DNA of 64,000 bases from Gemmatimonadota bacterium (lineage in GTDB: Bacteria > Gemmatimonadota > Gemmatimonadetes > Gemmatimonadales > Gemmatimonadaceae). The stretch spans positions 1 to 64,000 of the forward strand of contig VHBP01000004.1 in assembly GCA_016871915.1 (NCBI GenBank), read 5' to 3'. Position numbers and translations under genes: made by a program. Below, in pieces: positions 37,553 through 46,696 of the stretch (positions are counted from its first letter, which is position 1; every line of letters begins with the position of its first letter). The notes beneath the pieces were generated by a model. That model did no database searches, had not been told where the DNA came from, and saw only the letters and a program-made list of their open reading frames with translations.

Positions 37553-38800
37553 GTGAGACACCCCCCCTTTCGCACCCGCCTCTTCGTCCTCCTCGCGCTC
37601 TTGGCCCTGGTACCGTCGATCGTGCTGACGGCGGCCTGGAGCGGGATGGCGGCGCGCTTGCTCCCGCTCGTCGGGGGCGTGGGGGCGTGGGAGCAGGTGG
37701 TGGTGAGCGGGGATTCGGCGATCACGCTCGCGCGCGCACAGCCGGGCTCAGCGGCGGCGGACTCGGCGCTCGCGGCGCATGCAGAGTTACTCGCGGAGTC
37801 ACGGGTGCAGGCGCGCCGTGTGGGGTTCCTGGCGCAGCGATCGGTGCAGGCGGTGGTGATCGTCGGGCTCGTGTTGCTCCTGATGCTGACGGGGATCGCG
37901 TCACGGATCGCAGGCCATCTGAGTCGCCAGCTCTCGCGCCCGGTGGATGAGTTGGTGCGCTGGACGACGCGGATCGCGCAGGGGGAGCCGCTGCCTGCCC
38001 CTGGTGAGGAAGAGGGGCGTGGCGCACCGGAGTTCGGGGTGCTGCGCGACGAGATGCGGCGGATGGCACAGGAGATCGAGGCGGGGCGTCACGCGGCGAT
38101 CGAGGCGGAGCGCCTCGCGGCGTTCCGCGAGTCGGCGCGGCAGGTGGCGCATGAGATCAAGAACCCGCTCACGCCGATCCGCTTCGCGATCGCGAGTCTC
38201 CGGCAGTCGACGACGCTGACGGCGAAGGAGCGCGACGCGCTCGAGGTGCTCGATGTGGAGTCGGCGCGACTCGATGCGATGGCGAAGAGCTTCGCGCAGT
38301 TCGGGCGGCTTCCCGAGGGACCGATCGCCCCGGTGGATCTCACGGCCTTGGTGCGGACGACGGCGCCGATGACGGTCCCGAGTGAGATCACGCTCGAGCT
38401 CGAGACCGATGCGGAGCTCGTGGTGCATGGGCGGCACGATGCGCTGCACCGAGCGCTCACCAACCTGCTGCTCAATGCGATCGATGCGGTGCGGGCGCGT
38501 GAGGGGGCGGGGGAACGGCGGATCACGGTGCGCGCGGCGCGCGCGGATGGGATGCCACTCCTCGCGGTGCGCGACACCGGGTGCGGGGTGAGTCCGGAGG
38601 CGTTGCCGAGGATCTTCGAGCCCTATGTGACGGCCAAGACCGGGGGCACCGGATTGGGCTTGGCGATCGTGAAACAGACGATGCTCGCGCACGGGGGACG
38701 GGTGGAGGCGAGCAGTGTGCTGGGTACTGGCACCGAGATCCGGCTCTGGTTCCCGAGTGCTGCCCGTGAGATCGAGTCCCCTGCCCCGCGAGCGAGTTAA
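37553..38800 (+). CDS. Sensor histidine kinase, NtrY-like
   Basis: TM/HAMP region then VAHEIKNPLTPIRFAIASLRQ; DTGCGVSPEALPRIFEPYVTAKTGGTGLGLAIVKQTMLAHGG. Confidence 0.93.
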   Translation: MRHPPFRTRLFVLLALLALVPSIVLTAAWSGMAARLLPLVGGVGAWEQVVVSGDSAITLARAQPGSAAADSALAAHAELLAESRVQARRVGFLAQRSVQAVVIVGLVLLLMLTGIASRIAGHLSRQLSRPVDELVRWTTRIAQGEPLPAPGEEEGRGAPEFGVLRDEMRRMAQEIEAGRHAAIEAERLAAFRESARQVAHEIKNPLTPIRFAIASLRQSTTLTAKERDALEVLDVESARLDAMAKSFAQFGRLPEGPIAPVDLTALVRTTAPMTVPSEITLELETDAELVVHGRHDALHRALTNLLLNAIDAVRAREGAGERRITVRAARADGMPLLAVRDTGCGVSPEALPRIFEPYVTAKTGGTGLGLAIVKQTMLAHGGRVEASSVLGTGTEIRLWFPSAAREIESPAPRAS

Positions 38801-38803
38801 ACG

Positions 38804-40192
38804 ATGCCGTCGATCCTGATCGTCGATGACGAGCCGAACCTCCGCCGGATGGTGGGGGCGCTCCTCGATGCGGAGTCGTTCGAGGTGCATGAGGCGAAGG
38901 ATGTGGCGAGCGGGCTGAAGCTCGCGCTCGAAGTGGAGCCCGACCTCGCGCTCCTCGACCTCATGATGCCCGGCGCGACCGATGGGCTCGAGCTCCTGGA
39001 ACGGTTGCGCTCGTACTTCCCCGATCTCCCGGTGATCATGATGTCGGGGCGTGCCGGGCTCACCGATGCGGTGCAGGCGGCGAAGCTCGGCGCGGTGAAC
39101 TTCCTCGAGAAGCCGCTCAGCCCCGAGGGGCTCCTCCTCGCGCTCACGAACGCCCTCGAACTGCGCCAGGCGCGTCGTGAGCGGTCGGCGCTGCGCTTGG
39201 AAGCGGGGCTGGGGGGTGATCTCGTCGGCGAGAGCTCGGCGATGCAGCGCGTACGCGAACAGATCGCGCGGGTGGCGCCGACCGATGCGCGGGTACTGGT
39301 CACCGGGGAATCGGGTACAGGGAAGGAGCTCGTCGCGGCGGCGATCCATGCCCAGAGCTCGCGACGCGACAAGCCGTTCGTGCGGGTGAACTGCGCGGCG
39401 ATACCGCGCGATCTCGTCGAAAGCGAGATGTTCGGGCATGAGCGCGGGGCCTTCACTGGCGCGACGGAGCGCCGGATCGGCCGGTTCGAGCTCGCGCACA
39501 CTGGGACGTTGCTGCTCGACGAAGTCGGCGAGCTCTCCCTCGAGGCGCAGGCCAAGCTCCTCCGCGCGATCGAGGCGCGGGAGATCGAGCGCGTGGGCGG
39601 GGGACGCACGATTCGCGTGGATGTGCGGGTGATCGCGGCGACGAATCGCGACCTCGTGCGCGAGGTGCGCGAGGGACGGTTCCGCGAGGATCTCTACTTC
39701 CGGCTGAATGTCATCCCGATCCATGTGCCGCCGCTCCGCGAGCATCCGGGGGACATCCCCGCCCTCGCGGCGCACTTCGCGACGCAGCTCCGGCGGCGCT
39801 CGGGGCAACCGGCGCCGCAGTGGCAGGCCGATGGGATCGCGGCGCTCGCACGCCATGGATGGCCGGGCAACGTGCGCGAGCTCGTGAACATCATCGAGCG
39901 ATTGAACATCCTGCACGCGGGGCAGCCGGTGGGGGAGGCCGAGGTGCGCGGGGTGCTCCCGAACACGGCCGGGGCGACGCGGGGGGAGGGGCTGGTGCTC
40001 CCGCCGGAGCTCCCCGACCGCGAGGGGCTCGATGTGAAACTCAGCGAGGCACTCGACGCGTATGAGCGGGTACTGATCGTACGGGCCCTCTCCGCCGCCA
40101 ATGGGGTGGTGGCGGAGGCGGCGCGCCGATTGCAGACCGATCGTCCGAACCTCTACCGCCGCATGAAGCGGCTGGGCATCGCGGAGCCGTAA
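38804..40192 (+). CDS. Sigma54-dependent Fis-family response regulator, NtrX/NtrC-like
   Basis: Receiver domain ILIVDDEPNLRRMV; VTGESGTGKELVA; ERGAFTGATERRIGRFE; C-terminal Fis-type HTH. Confidence 0.95.
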   Translation: MPSILIVDDEPNLRRMVGALLDAESFEVHEAKDVASGLKLALEVEPDLALLDLMMPGATDGLELLERLRSYFPDLPVIMMSGRAGLTDAVQAAKLGAVNFLEKPLSPEGLLLALTNALELRQARRERSALRLEAGLGGDLVGESSAMQRVREQIARVAPTDARVLVTGESGTGKELVAAAIHAQSSRRDKPFVRVNCAAIPRDLVESEMFGHERGAFTGATERRIGRFELAHTGTLLLDEVGELSLEAQAKLLRAIEAREIERVGGGRTIRVDVRVIAATNRDLVREVREGRFREDLYFRLNVIPIHVPPLREHPGDIPALAAHFATQLRRRSGQPAPQWQADGIAALARHGWPGNVRELVNIIERLNILHAGQPVGEAEVRGVLPNTAGATRGEGLVLPPELPDREGLDVKLSEALDAYERVLIVRALSAANGVVAEAARRLQTDRPNLYRRMKRLGIAEP

Positions 40193-41943
40193 TGCACGTG
40201 GGTCGTTTGCTGCTCTCCCTTCTCCTCTGTGTGGCGCCCCTCGCGGCGCAGGACCGGCCCGCCAGCACGATCTGGACCGCGGTCAACCTCTACAACGCCA
40301 GCTCGACCACGCGCGCGACGGGGGCGTACCGCCTCGAGTCGGGCGCGCGCGTAAGCGGTGACGTGGCGGTGTTGATCGGCCCGGTGGAGATCGCCGGCGA
40401 GATCGCCGGCACCCTCGTCGCGATAAACGCGAATGTGCAGCTCGCCCCCACGGCTGTGATCCGCGGGGACCTCCTGATCCTCGGCGGGACGCTGACGCGC
40501 GCCGAGGGCGCTGCGGTGGGCGGGGAGATCCGCGCGCAGTCGGAGGTGGTGCGCTATGAGATCGACGATGGCCGACTCGTCCCTGATGAGGGGCGCTGGA
40601 GCGATTGGGGCCCGAAGCGTATGCGGGAGCGGAGCGAGCGGCTCTCGCGCGCGACGACCTCGTACACCGATCTCGTCCACTTCTCGGCTGGGAGCTATAA
40701 CCGCGTGGAGGGGCTCCCCATCACGGTGGGGCCGCGCCTGCGACGTACGACGAACTGGGGGCGCGTCGACCTCGACGCCTTCGGCGTGGTGCGTACCGCG
40801 GGGCCGGTGGAGTGGGATCGCGGGACGCTCGGGCATGATGCGCACCTCGCGGTGCGACTCGGCCGCGAGGCGGGCCTCACCCTCGGCCTCCGCGCCTTCG
40901 ATCTGATCGCGCCGGTGGAAGTGTGGCAGGTGAGCGATCAGGAGAATGGGCTCGGGACGTTCGTGGCGCACCGCGACCTGCGCGACTACTACGGGCGGCA
41001 CGGCATGGCGGGGTCGATCGGGGGACGGATCGGCGAAGAGGTCTCGCTCGACCTGCTCGTGGGGAGCGAGCGGTGGGGACGCGTCGAGGCGCGTGACCCG
41101 ATCACGCTCAATCGGGCGCGCGAGCCGTGGCGGCCGAACCCGTTCATGCATACGGGGATCGTGGACCTCACGACGCTCCGGCTTCGGATCGACACGCGTG
41201 AGCGCATGAAGGCGCCCTGGCTCGGTGGGTGGTATGTGCAGGGGGAGATCGAGTCGGGACGTGGGGATCTGATCGGGCCGCCCCCGCCCTGGCCGACGAT
41301 CGCGGAGCAGGATGGCGCGAGACTTTCACCGTTGATCGCCCCACAACCGATCCCGACGCGCTATCAACGCGCCTTCATCGATGCGCGGCGTCGCACGCGA
41401 CTCTCGCCAGAGACGGAGCTCTCGGTGCGACTCGTCGCGGGGGGATGGATCGGCGGCGACCCCCTGCCGATGCAGCGGCGCCTCTCGATCGGTGGGCCGG
41501 GGGCGGTCGAGGGATATGACTTCCGTCGCGTGCCGACGGGGGAAGCCGATGTCTTCACCTGCGGTGGCGTGACCGATGAGTGGTTCGGCGGGCCCGCGAT
41601 GTGCGAGCGGATGGCGTTGGCGCAGGTGGAGCTGCGACAGCCGATCGGGTTCGATTGGAAGTTCGCGGGGGACGATTGGCGGATCGGGGTGAATGACCGC
41701 CCGAGCTGGGTGCTCTTCGCCGACGCGGGGCGCGGGTGGAACCGCTCGGTGGAGGTCCCTTTTCTCTCGCCCGCCACGAACGCCGCCACCTACGCGGGAT
41801 CGTGGCTCCCACCGATCTCCTCGTTCCGCACCACGCTCGGGGCGGGGATCGACTTCGGGTCGTTCGGGCTCTACGCCGCGAAGGCGGTCTCGTCGGGTGA
41901 CGAGCCGATGAACCTCCTGCTCCGCGCGGGACGTCGCTTCTGA
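40192..41943 (+). CDS. Outer-membrane protein: N-terminal bactofilin-like repeat region and C-terminal Omp85/TamA-like barrel
   Basis: YRLESGARVSGDVAVLIGPVEIAGEIAGTLVAINANVQLAPTAVIRGDLLILGGTL; RRLSIGGPGAVEGYDFRR; barrel-like C-terminus ending in F. Confidence 0.65.
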   Translation: MHVGRLLLSLLLCVAPLAAQDRPASTIWTAVNLYNASSTTRATGAYRLESGARVSGDVAVLIGPVEIAGEIAGTLVAINANVQLAPTAVIRGDLLILGGTLTRAEGAAVGGEIRAQSEVVRYEIDDGRLVPDEGRWSDWGPKRMRERSERLSRATTSYTDLVHFSAGSYNRVEGLPITVGPRLRRTTNWGRVDLDAFGVVRTAGPVEWDRGTLGHDAHLAVRLGREAGLTLGLRAFDLIAPVEVWQVSDQENGLGTFVAHRDLRDYYGRHGMAGSIGGRIGEEVSLDLLVGSERWGRVEARDPITLNRAREPWRPNPFMHTGIVDLTTLRLRIDTRERMKAPWLGGWYVQGEIESGRGDLIGPPPPWPTIAEQDGARLSPLIAPQPIPTRYQRAFIDARRRTRLSPETELSVRLVAGGWIGGDPLPMQRRLSIGGPGAVEGYDFRRVPTGEADVFTCGGVTDEWFGGPAMCERMALAQVELRQPIGFDWKFAGDDWRIGVNDRPSWVLFADAGRGWNRSVEVPFLSPATNAATYAGSWLPPISSFRTTLGAGIDFGSFGLYAAKAVSSGDEPMNLLLRAGRRF

Positions 41944-41945
41944 GC

Positions 41946-42620
41946 GTGCGCCGGGTCGGCTGGGTATCGCGCGTCGCTTTGGTCGCGCTCCTCCTCGTAG
42001 GGGGCGCTCGCGCGGGGCGTGCGCAGTCGATCGAGATCCAGCTCCCAGCGGCCGCGCGGCTAAGCGAGGAGGGGCCGCTCGTCTCCGCGCGTGGGATCCT
42101 CGGCGATCGGTACCTGAGCGAGCTCGTGCGGAGTGGCTTCCCTGCCCGCCTCCGCTTCCGTGTGGAGCTCTGGGCGGAAGGACGGATCGTCGATGCGTTG
42201 CAGCGCGCGGTGGAGTGGGAGGTGTTGGTGCGGCCGCGCGGGTCGGACGATCGCTACGAGGTGCTGCAGATCGTGGGCGGGCGTCCCCTCTCGCTGGGCG
42301 CCTTCGCGCGGCTCGAGGAGGCCGATGCGACGGTGGCGCGTCCGGTGCGCGCACCGATCCCGCCGGGGCTCGACGGTCGTCGGCTCTACTACCTCGCGCG
42401 CGTCGACGTCGCCGCGCTCTCGGTGACCGACCTCGATGAGGTGAACCGGTGGCTCCGCGGCGAACTCCAACCCGCGGTGCGTGGCGAACGGAATCCGGGG
42501 ACCGCGCTCACGCGCGGGATCCGCACGGTGGCGACGCGCCTCCTCGGCGGCGAGCGCCGGAGCTACGAAGCACGCAGCGCGGGGTTCCGCGCCAACTCGC
42601 GCACGACCCCTTCGCCGTAG
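41946..42620 (+). CDS. DUF4390 domain-containing protein
   Basis: Signal peptide, LRFRVELWAEGRIVDALQRAVEWEVLV...RLYYLARVDVAALSVTDLDEVNRWLRGEL; beside NtrYX, as commonly seen. Confidence 0.75.
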   Translation: MRRVGWVSRVALVALLLVGGARAGRAQSIEIQLPAAARLSEEGPLVSARGILGDRYLSELVRSGFPARLRFRVELWAEGRIVDALQRAVEWEVLVRPRGSDDRYEVLQIVGGRPLSLGAFARLEEADATVARPVRAPIPPGLDGRRLYYLARVDVAALSVTDLDEVNRWLRGELQPAVRGERNPGTALTRGIRTVATRLLGGERRSYEARSAGFRANSRTTPSP

Positions 42621-43138
42621 AAGAGCTTGATGTAGCGGGCCTGTGTCGGCGTGAGGCGCCGCACCGCCCAGGCGAGATGCACGAAGTGCGGCTCGGTCGG
42701 CTCCTGCAAGAGATGCATCCCACACTCCGCGAGGAGGTGGTTCGACTTGCGCGTGTTGCAGGGGGAGCAGGCGGTGACGACGTTGGTCCAGACGTTGAGG
42801 CCGCCGCGCGAGATGGGGATCACATGGTCGCGCGTCAGGGCCTCGCGCGGGCGCAGCTCATACTGCGTGCGGCCGCAGTACATGCACTTGTAGCCGTCGC
42901 GCGCGAAGAGGAAGGTGTTGGTCACCTGCCGACGGAAGCGGCGCGGCACATGGATGAACTTGCGGAGCCGGATGACGAGGGGACGCGGGACGGCGAGGCG
43001 TTCGGCGCGGACCGCGCGGTCGGCATCGGCCTCGACGATCTCGGCTTTGCCGTCGATGACGAGGCGGAGGGCCCGCTTGAGCGGGACCATCGTGAGGGGT
43101 TCGTACGACGCATTCAGGGCGAGACACCCTACCGTCAC
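42563..43138 (-). CDS. HNH endonuclease family protein
   Basis: YKCMYCGRTQYELRPREALTRDHVIPISRGGLNVWTNVVTACSPCNTRKSNHL. Confidence 0.93.
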   Translation of the reverse strand: MTVGCLALNASYEPLTMVPLKRALRLVIDGKAEIVEADADRAVRAERLAVPRPLVIRLRKFIHVPRRFRRQVTNTFLFARDGYKCMYCGRTQYELRPREALTRDHVIPISRGGLNVWTNVVTACSPCNTRKSNHLLAECGMHLLQEPTEPHFVHLAWAVRRLTPTQARYIKLFYGEGVVRELARNPALRAS

Positions 43139-43205
43139 TCGAGCCTCCGGGGTTCCCGGAAGTCTAGTGGTCGGGTGTGGGGAGACGCTAGCACCCGTTC
43201 GCGGG

Positions 43206-45164
43206 TCAGCTGGGTGGGACCGAGTCGGCGAGCGCGCGTGGGCCGGGCCAATCGCGGGGGGCGGGCTTCCGCGCGTAGACCTCGCGCATAAAGGCGGTCC
43301 AGGCGGGCGCGGCGAGGGTCCCGCCCTGCGCGTTGTCCTTGATCCGCTTCGGTTGATCGAACCCCATCCAGACGCCGGCGACGAGATCGGTGGTGAAGCC
43401 GATGAACCAGACGTCGGAGTACTCGTTGGTGGTCCCCGTCTTCCCCGCCGTGGGCGAGGTGAAGCCCCCGCGGCGCACCGCGGTGCCGGAGCCGTAGTTC
43501 ACGACCCCCTTGAGGAGATCGACCATCACCCCCGCCTCCTCACGCGAGAGGACCTGCACCCGCGCGGGGTCGCCCTCATAGAGGCGGCGGCCATCGAGGG
43601 TCTCGACGCGGAGGATCGGCGTCGGGGGGACGCGCCACCCGAGGTTCGCGAAGACGCTGTACGACGCGATCATCTCGAGGGGGTAAACGTCGGCGGAGCC
43701 GAGGGCGATGGAGGGATAGGGGGGGACCGGGGTGGTGATCCCGAACCGCTTCGCCATCTCGACGACCGATCCTTCGCCGAGCTCCATCGCGAGCCGGACG
43801 GCGGGGACGTTACGCGAGACGGCGAGGGCCTGCCGCATCGACATCGGCCCTTCGTAGGTGTTGTCGAAGTTCTTGGGCGACCACATCGAGCCATCGAGCT
43901 GTGGGACCTCGATGGGGGCATCGTCGAGCATGTAATCCGCCCCGCGACCGGCCTGCACCGCGGTGGCGTAGACGATCGGCTTGAAGGTCGAGCCGGGCTG
44001 GCGGAGCGCGCTCGTGGCGCGATCGAACTTGGAGTCGTCGAAGTCGCGGCCCCCGACGAGGGCGCGCACACCCCCCGTGCGGGGATCGAGGGCGACGAAG
44101 GCCCCTTGGAGATAGGGCGAATCGGCGCGATCGGTCTCCGCCTCGCCGATGGCGGCGCGCGCGAGGTACTGCTCGTAGGTCGGGTGTGGGAAGGTGCCGA
44201 AGGTCCCGGCCTCGATCGCGCGGAGCTGCTTCTCGAGGGCGCGTTCGGCGGCGCCCTGCAGATCGAGATCGAGCGTCGTGATCACCCGCAGCCCCTGCTC
44301 ATAGGTGCGACGCCCGAAGCGCTGCGTCAGCTCACGACGCACCCACTCGACGAAGTAGGGGGCCACATCGCCTGAGGTACGTGAGGCGCGGGCGAGCCGG
44401 AGGGGGAAGGCCTTGGCGACGGAGGCATCGGCGTCGGAGAGGAGGTCCTGCCGGCGCATCAGCTCGAGCACCGCGTTGCGGCGCTGGATGGCCCGATCGG
44501 GGAAGCGACGTGGGTTGTAGCGCGAGGGGGCCTTCGGCAGCGCGGCCAGCATCGCCGCCTCGGCCACATTGAGCTCCTTCACCGAGCGTCCGAAGTAGCG
44601 CTGCGCCGCCGCCTCGACGCCGTAGGCACCGGAGCCGAAGGCGATCTGATTGAGATAGAGCTCGAGGATGCGCTTCTTGGGGAAGCGCTGCTCGATCTCG
44701 CGTGCGACCTTCGCCTCGCGGAGCTTGCGGAGGACGGTCTTCTCTCGGGAGAGCCGCTCGGGGAAGATGTTCCGCGCGAGCTGCATGGTGATGGTCGAGA
44801 ACCCTTCGGCGAAGCCGCGCGCCTTGACGTTGGCCCAGACGGCGCCGACGATGCGGGGGTAGTCGATCCCCCTATGGCGGTAGAAACGCTTATCCTCGGT
44901 GGCAATGAAGGCTTGCACCACATGCGCCGGGATGGCCGTGAGGGGGACGACGGAGCGGCGCTCGAGCCCGACCTCGGTCAGGAAGCGACCATCGGCGGTG
45001 TAGAGACGCGCGGGCTGGGCGGGGCGGAACTCGTCGAACTGTGCGACAGAGGGACAGGCATCGTCCGCGCAGAGGAACCAGGTCCAGTAGACCCCACCGA
45101 CGATCACGCCGAGGAGGCCGAGCCCGGCGGACCCCAGGGCGAGGATGAGGAGAAAGCGGCGCAT
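43206..45164 (-). CDS. Penicillin-binding protein 1A (GT51 transglycosylase and transpeptidase)
   Basis: FIATEDKRFYRHRGIDYPRI; GFSTITMQLARNIF; QPGSTFKPIVYATAV; TAGKTGTTNEYSDVWFIGFT. Confidence 0.95.
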   Translation of the reverse strand: MRRFLLILALGSAGLGLLGVIVGGVYWTWFLCADDACPSVAQFDEFRPAQPARLYTADGRFLTEVGLERRSVVPLTAIPAHVVQAFIATEDKRFYRHRGIDYPRIVGAVWANVKARGFAEGFSTITMQLARNIFPERLSREKTVLRKLREAKVAREIEQRFPKKRILELYLNQIAFGSGAYGVEAAAQRYFGRSVKELNVAEAAMLAALPKAPSRYNPRRFPDRAIQRRNAVLELMRRQDLLSDADASVAKAFPLRLARASRTSGDVAPYFVEWVRRELTQRFGRRTYEQGLRVITTLDLDLQGAAERALEKQLRAIEAGTFGTFPHPTYEQYLARAAIGEAETDRADSPYLQGAFVALDPRTGGVRALVGGRDFDDSKFDRATSALRQPGSTFKPIVYATAVQAGRGADYMLDDAPIEVPQLDGSMWSPKNFDNTYEGPMSMRQALAVSRNVPAVRLAMELGEGSVVEMAKRFGITTPVPPYPSIALGSADVYPLEMIASYSVFANLGWRVPPTPILRVETLDGRRLYEGDPARVQVLSREEAGVMVDLLKGVVNYGSGTAVRRGGFTSPTAGKTGTTNEYSDVWFIGFTTDLVAGVWMGFDQPKRIKDNAQGGTLAAPAWTAFMREVYARKPAPRDWPGPRALADSVPPS

Positions 45165-45223
45165 CGCGATGGAGGGAAGGTAGGGCGCTCCCGAGAGGGG
45201 GGCAACGCACGTAGCTTCCCCGC

Positions 45224-46525
45224 ATGGCCGTGACCCCGATGCCCGGATCGCTGGCGCTGCTCGAGGAGCTCGAGTGGCGCGGATTGCTCTTCCAACAGAC
45301 GGAGGGATGCGCGGCGGCGCTCGCCAAGGAGCGGGTGCATGGCTACTGCGGGTTCGATCCGACCGCCGACTCACTCCATGTGGGGAACCTCGTCTCGATC
45401 CTCGGGCTCGTGCGGCTGGTGCGCGCGGGGCATGAGGGGGTGGCGCTGATAGGCGGAGGGACGGCGATGATCGGCGACCCGAGCGGGAAGAGCGAGGAGC
45501 GCCCGCTCCGCGACGCAGAGGAGATCGCCGCGAACGCGCGGGCGATCGAGGGGCAGATCCGCCGCGTGGTGACGCAGGCGCTGGGGGAGAGTGCGGGGGC
45601 GCGGATCCACTTCCGCGACAACGCGAGTTGGTTGGGCTCGCAGGGGTTGATCCCCTTCCTGCGCGACACGGGGAAGCACTTCACCGTGAACCTGATGCTG
45701 CAGAAGGACTCGGTGCAGTCGCGGATGGCGACGGGGATCTCCTTCACCGAGTTCACCTACATGCTCCTGCAGGCGCACGACTTCCTGCATCTCTACCAGC
45801 ACGATGGGGTGACGCTGCAGGTGGGCGGGAGCGATCAGTGGGGGAACATCACCGCCGGCACGGAGCTGATCCGCAAGGCGGCGCGGGGCGAGGCGCATGG
45901 GCTGACCTTCCCGCTGCTGACCGATGCCGCGGGGAAGAAGTTCGGGAAGACGGAAGCGGGCGCGGTCTGGCTCGATGCCGCGCGCACGAGCCAGTACCAG
46001 TTCTACCAGTTCTGGATCAACACCGAAGATGCTGATGTCGGGCGGCTCCTACGGACCTTCACGCTCTTGGACCGTGCGACGATCGAGGGGATCGAGGCGG
46101 AGCATGCCGCGGCGCCGCATCTGCGTATGGCCCAGCGTCGGCTCGCCGCCGAGGTGACGACGTTGATTCATGGGGCCGCGGCCACAGCGACAGCGGCGCA
46201 GGTCTCGCAGACGGTGTTCGACAAGAAGGCCGACGCACACGCGCTGTCCGATGACGTCTTCGCAATGCTCGCGGCGGAGATGCCCTCGGTACAGGTGTCG
46301 GCCCTTGATGGGACGATCGACCTCGTGGCGCTCCTCGAGCAGGGATTCGGGTTGAGCAAGACCGCGGCGCGGAAGCTGATCCAGCAGGGCGCGGTGTCGG
46401 TGAATGGCGCGAAGGTCGGCGCCGAGGCGCAGGAGGTGCCGGCGAGCGAGGCGGTGCGTGGACGGTGGGTGTTGGTGCGGAAGGGGGCGCGGGAGATCGC
46501 GATCGCGGAGCTCGTCGCGGGGTGA
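45224..46525 (+). CDS. tyrS: Tyrosyl-tRNA synthetase
   Basis: YCGFDPTADSLHVGNLVSI (HIGH-like), QVGGSDQWGNITAGTELIR, KKFGKTEAG (KFGKS-like), C-terminal S4 domain. Confidence 0.97.
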   Translation: MAVTPMPGSLALLEELEWRGLLFQQTEGCAAALAKERVHGYCGFDPTADSLHVGNLVSILGLVRLVRAGHEGVALIGGGTAMIGDPSGKSEERPLRDAEEIAANARAIEGQIRRVVTQALGESAGARIHFRDNASWLGSQGLIPFLRDTGKHFTVNLMLQKDSVQSRMATGISFTEFTYMLLQAHDFLHLYQHDGVTLQVGGSDQWGNITAGTELIRKAARGEAHGLTFPLLTDAAGKKFGKTEAGAVWLDAARTSQYQFYQFWINTEDADVGRLLRTFTLLDRATIEGIEAEHAAAPHLRMAQRRLAAEVTTLIHGAAATATAAQVSQTVFDKKADAHALSDDVFAMLAAEMPSVQVSALDGTIDLVALLEQGFGLSKTAARKLIQQGAVSVNGAKVGAEAQEVPASEAVRGRWVLVRKGAREIAIAELVAG

Positions 46526-46555
46526 TGCCGGGGCGGCCTCAGGGCCGTGCGTACG

Positions 46556-46696
46556 TCAGCCGTGTCCGCAGTTGTCGCACCCCGGTCCACCGGCGCGCTT
46601 GGTGCGCGCGGCCCGCATCTGCGTCATCAGCCGACGGATCACCGCGGCCAAGGCGACGGCGACGATCGCCAGCGTGATCACCGTATCGAGGCGCAT
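46556..46696 (-). CDS. FeoB-associated Cys-rich small membrane protein (46 aa)
   Basis: MRLDTVITLAIVAVALAAVIRRLMTQMRAARTKRAGGPGCDNCGHG; start overlaps the feoB stop. Confidence 0.7.
   Translation of the reverse strand: MRLDTVITLAIVAVALAAVIRRLMTQMRAARTKRAGGPGCDNCGHG

Noticed and set aside
37318-37725. N-terminal extension of the NYN ORF to 37725
   Set aside because: Extension is Arg/Ser/Pro-rich without domain similarity; ATG at 37317 gives a better start.
37901-39916. 671-aa minus-strand ORF opposite the NtrYX genes
   Set aside because: Antisense of clear histidine kinase and response regulator genes.
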